Source of the DNA: Microvelia longipes
Taxonomy: Eukaryota > Arthropoda > Insecta > Hemiptera > Veliidae
Assembly: GCA_018340805.1 (NCBI GenBank)
Contig: JACMZG010000008.1
Span: 52,194,998-52,258,997 of the forward strand
DNA: 64,000 nucleotides
Direction: 5' to 3'
In this document: positions 35,091-47,805 of the stretch, piece after piece
Layout: every line of letters starts with the position of its first letter
Position numbering within the stretch: position 1 is the stretch's first letter
Position numbers and translations under genes: made by a program
The notes under the pieces: generated by a model
The model's input: only the letters and a program-made list of their open reading frames with translations
Told to the model about the DNA's origin: nothing
The model's database searches: none

Positions 35091-38000
35091 GTATAAATTA
35101 TTAAGTAAAGTTAAAAAATACAAAATCTTTAAAAATAATTCTTCAATCACTGTTTTTGATCAAATAAATAAAATTTAAGAGAGCTATGAGTTTAGTATAA
35201 GGTTTAATCAAGTTTAACTGCTCTGGGATTTAACCAGTTAGTTTGGCAAAGCATGCTTAAACTGTTCCATTACAGAAAGGAAAATCTTGCCAAATGTTAA
35301 TACAAACAATCCCTTTATACCTTTGGTTAAAAGTTGAAAATGGCAAAATACCTTAAAATAGAGCTTTTTTATGTAATCCTGGAATATTAGTTTAAGGAGT
35401 AGAGTCGTAACTTTTTATTTTTTCAAAGAGGATATGAATTGGAAAAACTGCTAAAAATCTTTAAAAAAAAATATAAGAAAAATTAAAAATACGTTTAAAG
35501 TACTACGTTATTAAGTTTACGTTTAAATTGAATATGTGCTTCCCTGGTATGAAACTCTCTCATCACTCCGCCCATGCCGAGAATTTGGTGCTCACGGTCA
35601 CTGAATCTATACAGCGCTATTACGTCTTACAAATTACCAGGTACTCTACGCCAATAGTGGTGAAGCTTCCATCTAGATGATACCTATCTAAGAATATGGA
35701 TATCACTAAATGTTCTGTCCAAGTAGTTGCAGTATTTGGTAGTCAACCTGGAAGATGTTATCAAAAGAAAAATTAACTTTGTTCCAAAAAACTCTTTTTC
35801 TTCAGCCAAATCTGTTTTATTGTTTACAGTAAATTGAGTTAGGTAAAAAATATAAAAAAAAAATCTTTAAAAACTCGTAAAATCTTATGTGCTACTTTTT
35901 TTAAAGTCAATAAGTATGTTATAACTTATAGATAAAACGTGAAAAGGAAAGCCAGTATTTGTAAAAGAAAAATATTGACATCAAACGATACTACTAAAAT
36001 GCCCAGCTGTAAAAATAAACTTTTTTATTAGATTAAAAATATTATGTTATGCTACTAAAGTCACCTATAGTATATTAGGGTCTGAAGTAAGTTTTTCTGA
36101 ACAGTTATAATTACTGTCAATCAAAACTATACAGTAAATATTTAAAAAAAAAACAATTTTCAAGTCCTCGCATTAAAATAAATGGGGGTTCTAAAGTTCC
36201 TATATTTCCTGCCTCTGCAAAAACAATTTTCATACTAGAGATTCTGACATTGTATCCATACCCGATGCACAAAAAAGCTTTTTCACGGCTTAGATTATAA
36301 TATTGTCTGTAAGGACAAAAATCTAGCGTTTGTACAACGGAAAATTATTGAATGCATATGAACTACGAGTATAATGCAATGCTAGGCATTAAATCCTCAA
36401 AAAAATCTATAATTGAACAATTATTACATATTTGATACCGATAACCCTTTATGTATAAGGAAAAGAAGACATACTATGTCAATTACTTCATATCTAAAGA
36501 TTTTTTTAAAGTTTAATATAAAATTTTAATAGAAATATTTTCCTGAGAAAAAGTAAGAGCCTGCCTCTGAGGGAGGGTGTGTTTAGACCAATATATGAGG
36601 ATATTGGTCCATATTAAATGTTTGCATGGGACAGTCAAGTACACCCGGTGAAGAGTTCATTGAAACGGCACAACATTTTACTGCCTTATCCTTCCTTTAT
36701 CATTGGTATTATTAAAAAAATGTAAATGAACCCTATCATTTTATATCAAAATCTTCAGTGTTAAATTTATTTTAAAAATCATCATGAGATGATAAAATTA
36801 ACGTTTGAAAAAATTCCCTATACCCTCTTTTATTTCATTAATCGCCACACTTTACGTAAATAAATATTTGATTTTGTTTTAATACTTTATTTTGAGTATA
36901 ATATTTTATTTTGTTTTAATATTTTATTTTGTACATTAATCAAGTTCGATCAAAATTCGTTAAAACATAAATAAAGCTAATTAAAAATAAAATAAAATCT
37001 AATTAAAAATAAATTAAAATATCTAAACTTTAAACAGTGACTAAATCTATGATAGAAAAACAATGTCTAATTTTAAAACAATAATAATTTTACTTATGTA
37101 CGTACTAACTATTAAATTAATGATAAACTTTAGAATAAAACTGTGAAATTTTATATACTGGATATCGGTTTTTGTGGAATTTCTAGTAATCTCAGTTAAT
37201 AAATCCTTGAAACAAGTGCTTTTAACTATGGCTATAGAGTCAAGTGCAATTAGTTTAGGAATATTTGTAACGAAAATATTTGAGAGAAATATTCCAGGGT
37301 TGTTAAATTTAAAACATACACATGATAGGTTTCTGGTCGACTTTAAGCCTTGTGTTTATAAGTGCGTGTAACCATATAATTTTTTATATTAAGTTTAATC
37401 ATATAATGACTGATTTTTCGGATTCCGTTGGCCTACATTTATAACGAAGCCTAACAATACTATGAAAAAATGCAACTCCGCATTTATTTATTTTTTTCTA
37501 ATGTTAAAGACAAATTTTATAATTGCCCCACATATCTATTCCACTGCAGCCACTATTTTCTAAAAACAAAGTACTGTAAAAACCATATTTACTAATTCGT
37601 ATCTATCTGTTAAATTGGTATCTTTGACATTTTATTTTCAATTATAGCAACAACAATATTGCTTTATAGCATATGAATATCGATGAAAAGCTGACACGTC
37701 AAATAAATGTTAAATTTAACACTTATCAATCATGAAAAATACTTTATCCCGTGATAAGGAATTCTAAAAGCTGTGATGTGTAAGGAAATATATTATTATA
37801 TTAAGCATCACATTATAATAGGGTAACGTACAAAACACACGTCTTTCTATAACATTTGTCTGCCGTTAACCACGGTGCGCAGTTTTCAAAAACTTTTTCC
37901 ATTCATGGTATGTTTTAGAGGAGAATTACTATTTTTCCTCGTGTTGAAGGTGAAAGATGCTGTAACAAGGTGGTATGATAAATGGTTTACTCGAGCAAGA

Positions 38001-39755
38001 AGACGGAATCGAGAGAGGAAGAGCGACCCAGATGCCAGCAAGAATTTCCTCAGCGCTTTTCTCTGCTTGGAGAGTTAAACTCAGATCGATGGCAAACTAA
38101 GACCTCCACTACAATAACTCCTTTTACCCCTTCACTTGTCACTGAGAAGCTTAAAGTTTACAACCTTTTATATCTCATTATACTGGAACGTAAAGAAACA
38201 TTTCTCTCAACAATGCCAATTCAGCTTCCCTATTCTCATACGATTCAATCTTCTCATTGTTTTCGACATTAAAATATATTTTATCATTCCTTCGTTAAGA
38301 AGGCAAAATTAAAATAAAATGAATGCTATGATGTAATGAATAATTTAATATCGGAAGAGCTACTCTTCAGAAGAGCTAGAATTTCAGAGAAGAATTTTTG
38401 AAATGCATTTAAAACAATTTCCACTTAACACACATTTACTAGAAATAAATCAAAGACATGTTGAGATAAGAAATTTTTAGATATTGCTGCTTCCTTCAGT
38501 TTATAAAGGGAGAGAAAAAAATTAACAAAAATAAAAATACGACTTCTTTTATTAAGTGTTCAAATTACTTAGAGTAATTTTGTTAATGAACGCAATACTA
38601 AATATTAGGTTATAATGCAAAAGGTTATAATCTTGGTTGATTTAAATTATGTAATGATTATTTTATTTGAGGCAAGTTCTTTAAAACTAATTGGTAATTT
38701 GTATTTTATCTTCACACACCTTATATCATGGCATAAAGAGCAATTCTAGACAAAGGAACTGGCCAAAATAAATTTTGTTGTATTCAGAGATAAATCTACC
38801 TAAATCTTAATGCGTGGCTCGACTTACCAATGTTGTGGCTTATCAAAGTTATTTTTTGAGACGGAATTACATGACTGCTTATAACATTTATTAGATGACA
38901 ATTTATTTATTTTACTGTTTTAAAAAGGATAAATAAAAAGGTAATATAAATGAATTCTGAATTCTCGAGAATTATTTTCTCCTGTAATGTTTTTTATATT
39001 ATAAATTGAGAGAGAAAAACAGCATAAAAATTATTCAATTTTCTTGACTTATTATTTACGCCACATTATTAATGATTTAAAAAAAGAAGTTTTTATTTAA
39101 AGGGAAAAGTAAATCTACTTAGAGTAAAAAAAAATCTGTTTTATGCTGTGTGTAAAGCCCAAGAAAAAATAAATTGAACCGTGCCTTATTTCTGGAGAGA
39201 GTCTGCTTCCAGAGACCTGACTGTCGGTAACCTTTAAGACTTTCTCGCCTGTTTTATATCAGGTAGAACCAAATATTCTCTTCCCCAAGATCTTTACAAC
39301 TACCAAAGCGCTACTCAGAATTAACGTTTTTGCAATTTTCACGGTAAAAATTATAGCAGCCCAAAAAAGGTTTCAAAGCTTGGTATATTTTTTTTTAATT
39401 TGAACCTCTACTTTCCATTCTCTTTTCACGTTTATTTCTTCTGGTTCTTTAGAATAGTGTGGATTCTCTGAAGCGTATTTGAGTTTTTTCTTATTACCCT
39501 TTTGTTAAAACGAAACAAAAAAACTTCAAACCTATACGAGACACGAGTAGCTTGTGAGGAAACACCACCTCATTAGCAGCACTCATTGAGCTGTTTAATA
39601 TAAGGATTTTTTTTTTAAATAAACAAAAACTTTGAGATTAAATGTACATAAAAGTTTTAAATTAAAGATAAGCAGATAATTAGTTTGCGTTTCATTTTAA
39701 TCCTAATTTAATTTGAAACTAATGCCCATCATTTTTATTTAAAATATTTCCTCCA
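35091..39755. other. AT-rich DNA without a supported gene
   Basis: An A/T block of related ATTTTATTTTG and AAAATAAAA units lies at 36880-37025. A 9-bp hairpin GACCAATAT/ATATTGGTC is at 36586-36609. Two overlapping open frames at 37875-38078 and 37982-38272 lie in a locally GC-richer patch; one has a basic run RARRRNRER. No family match, splice sites or partner exons can be defended. Confidence 0.4.
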
Positions 39756-40140
39756 GGTTTACATTAGGATATTAGGATATGACAAGGAAGCAATTATATT
39801 CATATTAGGTTATTACTAGGATAACACTAGGTTTAGGATATGTTGTTTCTAGGGTAACACTAGGTTTAGAGTTATTTAGGCTAGCATAGGTTATTACTAG
39901 TATTTTACTAGCTTTAGAATATGTTGTTTCTAGGGTAGCACTAGGTTTAGACTATGTTGTTTCTAGGGTAGAACTAGGTTTAGAATATGTTGTTTCTAGG
40001 GTAGCACTAGGTTTAGAATATGTTGTTTCGAGGGTAACACTAGGTTTAGAGTTATTTAGGGTAGCATAGGTTATTATTAGGATTTTACTAGCTTTAGAAT
40101 TGGTTTTTATTAGGATGTCTCTTGTTTTTCATTAGGTTAT
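39756..40140. repeat. TAGG-rich minisatellite, 33-bp units in a 180-bp higher-order period
   Basis: A unit with parts gttgtttctagggtagcact and aggtttagaatat recurs every 33 bp at 39961, 39994 and beyond. A longer motif (tgttgtttc...gttatttagg..tagcataggttatta) recurs exactly 180 bp apart (39841/40021). ATTAGG and CTAGG words are very dense throughout, with two tandem ATTAGGAT units at about 39764-39778. Confidence 0.9.
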
Positions 40141-42024
40141 CTCATGCTTTTTCGCAAAGAAGTACTCACTCAACTAGGGTACATTTTAATTCTGCTTTAG
40201 GTTATCAATACCTTTTTACTTGACCTTTTATTTAATTTTAAATCTTATAAAAAAAACTTTTCTATTTATCTTTTAATTAAAAATGTTTTTAATAATTTCA
40301 TGCTTCAAAGAAGCAAGCATTCTTTAATTCAAATCAAAGAAACTTAAAAAGTAATATTATATTTTTCTTTGTATACATTATGCTATTACTTTGAATAATT
40401 GTGTTATTGTAAAAATGTTATATTGCTAGAAGTCTGTGTGCATGTTAAATAAATAAAAAAGAAATAAATAGACTTAAAATTATAAGTGAAATTATATGTT
40501 GAGTCTAGTGACAACGAAGTAGTAGGTAAGAGGGTACCTCAAATTTACTAGCTAGCCAGCTTTTCCTAATTTTATTTTGCTTTTTTATTTTATTATCTAT
40601 GTTTATAATCCATTCATTGAGGATGTATTCCTTAAGTGCACATCAACACATCTCCTTGATGTGTAATTAAGTGCTTGCTTATGTGTGAAAATCACGATAA
40701 AAATTTTTTATATTTAATTAAATTTCTGTTATGGCATTTTTATTAAAAATCAATTGACGGGGTTATAAAATAATCTGTAATCTATAAGTCTGTGAATTTG
40801 AAATTTTATTTTGAAAACTAAATAAACCCGGAGAAATGACTAATATTTTTTCAGTTGGTAATGTAAAAAACAGGAAAAGGTTAGCTTCTATTGTTTTTGA
40901 GATTATGAATAAAATAAAACATAATCGGGTAAAACAAGTAAAGGCTGGTGGATTTGAAATTGGTTATTCTTGTTTATTCTATCTCTATTATACGTGTCTT
41001 ATCGACATTTTCCTTAATTTTTGTTTATCTCAAACAATGACCCGTAAAAATTAATGTATTTTCTAAAAGCTACTAAAGTTATGATTTTTATTATTATATC
41101 AAGTCTTAAGATGCTTCCTTAACTAAGAGCAAATCAGATATATTGTAAAACATGAGGCAAGTGAATGATAAAATTCTACTGCTAAGAGTAATAGGGCTAT
41201 CAGTGGTGAGTTGGCCAGAGTGACCCCGGTAATGATGAGAGTAGCAAGACTTTACTAAACTCGACCTCCCCGTATTGATTTTGCACAACGCACCTGTTTA
41301 TACCACAGAGATGTTACCCTAATCCTAAACTCCTCTTTTCCCGTATTCACACTTCTCTAAGGAAAGCAAAGAAAATCATCCATCACTTCAACCCATCTCG
41401 AACAATCTTTTATTCCATATTGTCCGAGCAAACTTTTTGTAATAAAATTAAGTAAGTTTTCAAAACGACATTTTCCAAAAAAAGATTTATCATTTCTCTT
41501 TTTCAAATCGGTTTTTTATTTCCGCCATTTTTTCTTTCCATTTCTGTAAGGTATTTTCATTAATAATTCATCACGAATACACTTACTGTAAGAAGTGAAC
41601 GAATTTAATATAATTTATTCAAAGGGTAACCTCTGTCAGATTTATCTATAGTAAAAAGGGAAACTCAAAAATTGATTACTCCTTGTTAGTTGTTTTTTTT
41701 AATACTAATTTAAGCGGTGACCATAACAAAAGAGGCGGCAAATGTACCACTCCTCAGCTAGTGTAGTTGGCCAACTTAACAAATTTTTTTTTTAGCTAAA
41801 CCTTTTGATCACTCCTGTAACAAACAAACATTTGTAAAACGTGTTTTTGCTAACCAATGAACTCAGACAAAGACTTTATGAAGTTATAAACCGAAAATAT
41901 GTTTTAGACTATAAGAAGGAAAAATGTTAATAAAAATCTAAAACACGTCTATAAATTTTATGAAATTCAAGTAATTAAAATAGTTAATTAGAAATTCTCC
42001 TTTAAAACTAACACCAAAAACAGG
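40141..42024. other. AT-rich DNA, nothing recognised
   Basis: The frames at 40836-41054 and 41106-41288 lack motifs. The segment around 41160-41300 is somewhat GC-richer and contains cagtggtgagttggc, examined as a possible transposon end and not accepted. Confidence 0.45.
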
Positions 42025-42290
42025 GTTACAGAGTATTTGGAAACATTACCTCATCGAATCAGATTCGTTTCACTCATCTTTTCCACTTAGTACTCGCTAC
42101 GCTCGCCCTCAGAATATAAAAATATCCTAATTTATTGATGTATGTTTTCGGACTTGCTTGTCATCCATCTAGTTACAGACCTCGCTCGATGCTACTTAAC
42201 ATTAGTGATCCAACAAAAATCTTAGATATACTAGCCGTATTGTAATGGAACTCTGGTAATGTAAGGATCAGTTTGAAATTTATGACAGAA
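42025..42290 (-). repeat. 5S-like dispersed repeat, diverged minus copy
   Basis: Hairpin sub-repeat tactcgctacgctcgccctc (about 42092-42111), a second one ttcggacttgcttgtc, then a decayed 5S-like core in reverse (catccatctagttacagacc; tcgctcgatgctacttaac, 42165-42202). Confidence 0.6.
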
Positions 42291-42414
42291 TTACTCACGA
42301 TTAGACCAGTTCAGCACGAGTTCAAATTTTTGTCATTAAATCAAAATTGAATTTTGACTGCGTTTTTATTTACAGCGAGTTCAAAGGCGTACTTCAATGT
42401 ATAAATTTAGTGAT

Positions 42415-42520
42415 TTGTATATTTTAAGGACCAGCAAAGAGTCCGAAGTAATGAGGATCAGCGTACCAAATCTGATATGCCGAGGGAAAGTACCTGTACC
42501 CCCTCTACCCGATTTATTTG
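42415..42520 (+). repeat. 5S-like repeat family, 3' body
   Basis: aaggaccagcaaagagtccg (42427-42446), gaggatcagcgtacc, then a pyrimidine-rich version of the end block (gtaccccctctacccgattt, about 42499-42518). It lies opposite in orientation to the copy just before it. Confidence 0.5.
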
Positions 42521-43965
42521 TTTTGAATTTTAAAATCACTTTTAAAAAATCAAGTATTTATCTATTTGGCGTGTATTCGATACATAATTCAGATTTGATA
42601 ATAGTTAAATTTAAGTATAATTATTGTTAAAAATATTTTGTAATAATAAAAAAGAACCAATAATAATTATTTTATAACAGTGTTTAATTCCCTAATAAAT
42701 ATTAGTCAACTTTATGGAGATCGCATGTATCCACGACCTACAGTTGTTTGTGAAACGAACTAAATAAATTTAGACCAGAAATTATCAGACTAAGGATAAT
42801 TTTAGCTTTATCTTTTATTCTATTTTTTATCTTAATCAAAATAAATCCAGTAAGGTATACATATTAAGAGACAGTTTAACCTTTAAAGGTTAATGTTTAT
42901 CTGCCTTTAGGAATCAGAAAAAAAGTGTTGAAAAAGTGAGTGAAGAAAGGAAAAAAAACTAATTGGGTTAAACTTTAGTAATAACAAAGTTTTTGTAATA
43001 TCTATAACTTTAGACGAGTATTGCAGAAATTTTGAGGTTAAAAATTTTCTTATTAGACCCTTAACTGCAAGATAAGATCCAATAAAATTCTGAGGGAAAT
43101 TCAAATCAGAAGAATATTAGGAAGTTAAAAATTAAAAAAATAGTCTACAAAATTAGGACAAACTTTATAAAATAGAAATATAAAAGATATTAAAATTAAA
43201 GGAAGGTATTAAAGTAAGGCAAACTGAGAGGATTAAGCCTAATGCCTTCAGTAAACCCTTCCTTAGCTAAATTACAGTTAAGCTAATTAGCATTGTTTCA
43301 AAAATGAGTCCAAGCGGTCAGATAACTGGCCTAACTTAGTTATTACACTATCAAAAGTATAATTGATGATATTGAAATTAGATACTAAATATTTTATTTT
43401 TCATTGGTCTTAAATGTTATAACGAACCAATATTAATTACCTTTTGAATATATTATTTGATACTACTGAGTTTCGCAAAACATTGTTTAACAAAACATAT
43501 TGTGTCCACCTTTTGAATATTTTTACTTTTTATTTTTATTCTTGATAGTCCAAGAACGGGATGATATAGATAAATTATTGTGGCGACGTTTCAGCCAAGT
43601 TGGCCATAATCGTGCCTAAAAAGAAATATATTTAATTAACCAAAATACCACCAAAAATGTATTTAAAGAATTAGAACTACTCAACCAAGCAAAATATATC
43701 TAAAAACACAATAGATACTTTAAAAAGAAAACACAAAATCCACCCTGTAAGTTTTCCTTATTTATGCCGTGGGTGTAAAGTAGAAGTAATGCGTTTGCTC
43801 CGAGATATCAACTTAATTATCAGTTAAGTTAATTAAATTTATCTTAAATGTTAATTATCTCTATCAGGAGATTTCATTTCGTTCCAGCCGTGTGTAATCA
43901 AATGTTATTATTGACTTTTCTCAACAAGTAAACATGATAGTGCAAACTAAAAGTAGTGTTGTATT
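42521..43965. other. AT-rich DNA, nothing recognised
   Basis: No gene, RNA or structured repeat seen. Confidence 0.5.
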
Positions 43966-44130
43966 CAGGGTGAGATAAATTGATCTCCTGAAAGGGTTTT
44001 ATCTAGTTGTCTGTCTGTGTGTGTTCTGTGTCTGCTTATGCCGTAGCTCCTAGTGTCTTCATAGTATAGATAAACTTAGTACAAAAATAAATCGTTAGTC
44101 ATAGTTATGCTTTGCGGGAAGTAAAGTTGC
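43966..44130 (+). repeat. 5S-like family arm-end fragment
   Basis: gttttatctagttgtctgtc, tgtgtgtgttctgtgtctgc and gtagctcctagtgtcttcat match the arm-end module seen at 50790-50900 (reverse) and 33050. Confidence 0.5.
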
Positions 44131-45277
44131 TCTATATGGAGAGCAATGTAGGTGATAATAATATTTTCGATTTATTGAACAGTAATAACGTAAGTAATAA
44201 AATCAAAATTCAGCGTCATACCTGATCTTTTAAAAAAATAATAACTATTGATAATGACAAAAAACTAAGATATGTTAGACATAGTGATGCGAGGACAGGA
44301 TTTGAGTTATAGTATAATAACATAATGCTGACATTAAGATCTAATAAGGAAAATATCAGTGAAACAAATTGACATGTTGCTCACGTACTCCCTCAGACAT
44401 GCTATCAAGGTCTTTTACACCATTTCAAATTCAATTTTTCTATAAAACCCCTTTACGACGTACAGCCTATATGTTCAAAATAATATACGCACTTTTTCAA
44501 TTCTTTTACGTTTTAACACATATCTTAGGAAACACATTATATTTTCCATTTATTAAAACGTGCAAAATATTAAAATTAAAAATTTGGGATGAATATAGAT
44601 TTTAGACTATGTCCCATACACAAAGTATAATGAAAAGTTATAACGTGCAAGTTTGAGGTGAGAATGGTAAAAAAGGTATAACGCTGTTAACCCTATCAGA
44701 GCCGCTGTAGTAATTTACACTTAACGCAGATTTAACTATTTGAAGAGGACAGCTTACAGTTTTTTTAATTATGTGTATTTTAAACATAAATGATTTTTTT
44801 TAAATAAATCATAATAGATTTATTTAGTTCATATCCAACTATACCACTAAAAATAAATATTGAGAACCACCAATTAAAATATTAATATTGAGCTGTAGAG
44901 GGTCAGTATTATTTTCTAAATTCTTATGTAACAAAATATATTTTTTAATTGATTCTCTCCTGCTAAGGTGCATAACAAGTAATCAGCATGCAGGTTGTAC
45001 ATAAACAGTTTTTGATTTCCATAAATATGAAATTGATGTAGAATCTATCATTTATTCATAAAAAAATACTTTTTCATGTATTTTATTTAATTTGTTTTTC
45101 ATAAAAAAATTTGTATCTATGTTTCAGGTAAGAGATTTGTTTAAAGACCACAAAAAACATATTTGTTATCCTGTGAGTATATTTTTATGAATAAATGGGT
45201 ATTCCAGCCATACAAAATTAAAGTTAAGTTAATCAATATCACAAACGGCTAAAGTCAGGGTTTACAAAAGTGTATTG
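44131..45277. other. AT-rich DNA, nothing recognised
   Basis: The 78-codon frame at 44369-44605 lacks motifs; not called. Confidence 0.45.
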
Positions 45278-45352
45278 AATCTCTTTATACCAAACGAACT
45301 TTGAATCTCTTTGTACCAAAAGAATATTAAATCTCTTTATACCAAATATTTT
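45278..45352. repeat. three-copy tandem repeat of about 27 bp
   Basis: Unit gaatctctttataccaaa followed by cgaacttt or a variant, three times with small changes. Confidence 0.85.
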
Positions 45353-46189
45353 TTTCGATGAGTTTTTTATGTATATTATTTGCATTGTTGGTTTGGCCTT
45401 TTTACTTCACATGGGCCATAAAACATTTTCGCTAAACTGATTACTTGACTAATAACTTTTTAAATACAAATCGGTTTTTGCCGTAAACAATGTTTTTAAA
45501 ACTAATTCTTAGGGTATTTACTTTAATAAACACCCTAAAAATTATGTCTTGCCTTGCTAGTTACTATCTGTCTAACTTCTAGGAATAAAAGTTCTGTCTT
45601 TAATATATTTCTCAATCTATTTTCGACCATATAATATTTTGACAATACAATAATTTTAAAATGTCATTAATTATAAATATAACAAATAAACCCAGTTTCT
45701 AACATTTTCCGGGGCCCACTAGTGACAAATCCTTCACTAGTACTTCCCTTTTCTTTCTCATATTAATATTAAATTTAACTTTAAAGTATTTTTTTTTTTT
45801 TTTAAACAAAAACAAAATAATAATTAAATGTAAACAAACAAATTAATCTAATTAACTGACAAATTAATCAACTAATTAAATGAAAATTTACTTGAGAGTA
45901 AATTAAACAATTTACTAACAGCTATTATGAATCATAACAGCTACAGTTAGTAACGGCTCAGTTAGTGTACCCTTGTTTGAGTGAGTTTTATGAGTACTCA
46001 TGTTTTAATTCAAAAATTAATTTGAGAAAGATGTATTAGAAAAACAAAAAGTAAATAAAAACAAACTATTTCTTTAAGGAATTAAAGAAATGGTTATTTC
46101 TTTATTTTTTTATCTTTTAATTTCATTGTTTATTTTTTTATATATTATGATTTATATCATAAGTTTTATTTTTTTCACACATTTGCGGG

Positions 46190-46252
46190 TTTAGGTTATG
46201 TAAAAATTTCGGGGGGGGCTGAAGCCCCCTCACCCCCCCTGGCTACGCCACT
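46190..46252 (-). mobile_element. hAT transposon end (terminal inverted repeat)
   Basis: Read on the minus strand from 46252: CAGTGGCGTAGCCAGGGGGG, then TGAGGGGGCTTCAGCCCCCC, then CGAAATTTTT. CAGTGGCG(T/G)A..CAGGGGG is a well-known end of Tip100/Charlie-like hAT elements. It cuts into the BEL gag reading at the point where the zinc knuckle continues. The expected 8-bp duplication would be TCTCGTTT (46253-46260). A matching copy and second end to the left were not found, so the extent is unknown. Confidence 0.75.
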
Positions 46253-46259
46253 GTCTCGT

Positions 46260-47805
46260 TTGATGCCGGTTTCGTAAACACGAAAAACAGCGCTTAAATT
46301 TTGTGATATATCTCCATCTTTCATTGGCATTAGCTTTCAAAAATGTCGGACAATCTTCCTATTTCAAACAACCTCTCTTACATATTAAACAATCTTTTTT
46401 AAAACTATCACCTTTTTTCTCTTCTCTTCCATCATATCTTTGTTGATAAATAGTGTAAGTATAATCTTTACTGCTCTTCTTCTTGTCATCGTGTTTTTCT
46501 GTCAAAGTCAGAGGCGTCACTATAGCTGCTGCTTCTGCTATGCAACTCAACCAGTCTGAAAAATCTTGAAGGTTCACTACCTTTGAATTTAAAGTTAGAA
46601 CATACTGTCCCCAATTCAATTTCATGTTTGCCGAAAGTTTGTTTATTAATTCGTTTAATAGAAAAGGATTTTGAAGATGATGCTTGTGGTCCAAAGCATT
46701 TATGGTAACTACTAGGTTCCTAACTGTGTCACTAAACTCGATCAACGCTTCTGTTCGGTATTCCTTTTGAAAGGGACATCCACGAATTTTCGATATCATA
46801 TTTTCAATTATATAATCAGGTCTACCAAAACGTCTTGTCAATATATTTATTATTTCAGGGATGTTTTCTGGGTAAATTAGCAGCGAATGAACGGCATATC
46901 GTGCTTTATCTTTAAGAGATTTTTGAAGGCGTGATAAATTTTCTGAATTAGATATATTATAAGTCTCAGTTGATCGTTTGTATTCGGCTATCCATAGCGG
47001 CCATTGGTCTACTTCTCCCCTAAATGGTGGTAGTTCCTTCTTTGATACCTGCTTACACCACATATTAACTGGCAACTCTGAAGTAGATGGTTTTACTTCA
47101 TTGGTAGGAATATTTACTGCATGAGTGATTGGTGCAACTGTTTTCATCTCAGGTCCACGAGTACTGGCTTTAATCGTAGGAATTTTAGTATTTTCATTAA
47201 GATCAAGATATTTATTTATTATATCATTACTGTCTTCACACCTTTCTTCAATTTCAATATCTTTTTCAAGCCACTCTTTCACTTGTTGGTGATGGTTTAC
47301 TCTTTGGTCAAATAATTCTGTTAACTCTCTCTTTCGCGAATTTCTACAACTCCTCTCACCAAAATAACTAGCTTGGCTGTCACATTGCTGGCTTAACCTC
47401 AACTCTTTCTTCTGATTAATAAGTTCACGTCTAGTCTCTATCTCTATTTGTCGGGCTTCAGCTTCAGCTTAGCTTTTATCATTGCAGCTTTTTGCTTCTG
47501 CAAATTTTGCTGCTGCTTTAGCATTTGCCTCAGAAATTTCAAGTTCTGCAAGCTCTATTAAAGCTTGCTCTTCAGCTTCCATAACATGTCGTCTCGAACT
47601 ACGCAATGTATTCTTAGAGCTGCGAGAAGATTTCTTAGTAGTAGTAAAGGACTTGGAAGATGACTTAGTGATACTTCTACCGTTCTTATTACTAGTTGTA
47701 CTTCCCGAAACCACATTTCGGTTTTCGTTCTCCGTAATATTATCAGCAACTGTGTTCTGGTTACCTCCTCTCGGCCTGTCTCAATCTGGTTAGTCACAGC
47801 CAAAT
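46260..47805 (-). pseudogene. BEL/Pao retrotransposon gag remnant
   Basis: The longest coding trace in the window. The main frame (47402-46359, 347 codons) has KKELPPFRGEVDQWPLW at residues 121-137 and RRFGRPDYIIENMI at about 190-203, hallmarks of the BEL/Pao gag domain (the DUF1759 family). It then shows CLICKRGCL, the start of a CCHC zinc knuckle. An in-frame TAG interrupts just there. The same frame continues as EDCPTFLKANANERW...RCFSCLRNRHQ up to the hAT end at 46252, completing the usual knuckle region. Upstream, the same frame passes one TAA (about 47469) into a Ser/Lys-rich then Glu/Ala-rich coiled-coil-like N-terminus (47714-47469). A stop or frameshift at about 47780 hides the start. 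Such N-terminal composition is common in BEL gag. The LTR and primer-binding site are not identified to the right, and pol is absent because the hAT end cuts it off. Confidence 0.92.

Noticed and set aside
41190..41300. cagtggtgagttggc as the second end of the hAT at 46252
   Set aside because: Its flank (agggctat) does not match TCTCGTTT and the G-run that should follow is absent.
47482..47793. 103-codon plus-strand frame
   Set aside because: It is the antisense shadow of the Ser/Ala/Glu-rich gag N-terminus.
19130..47805. BEL integrase and BEL gag as parts of one element
   Set aside because: They are about 26 kb apart with other elements between; a BEL element is usually under 10 kb.
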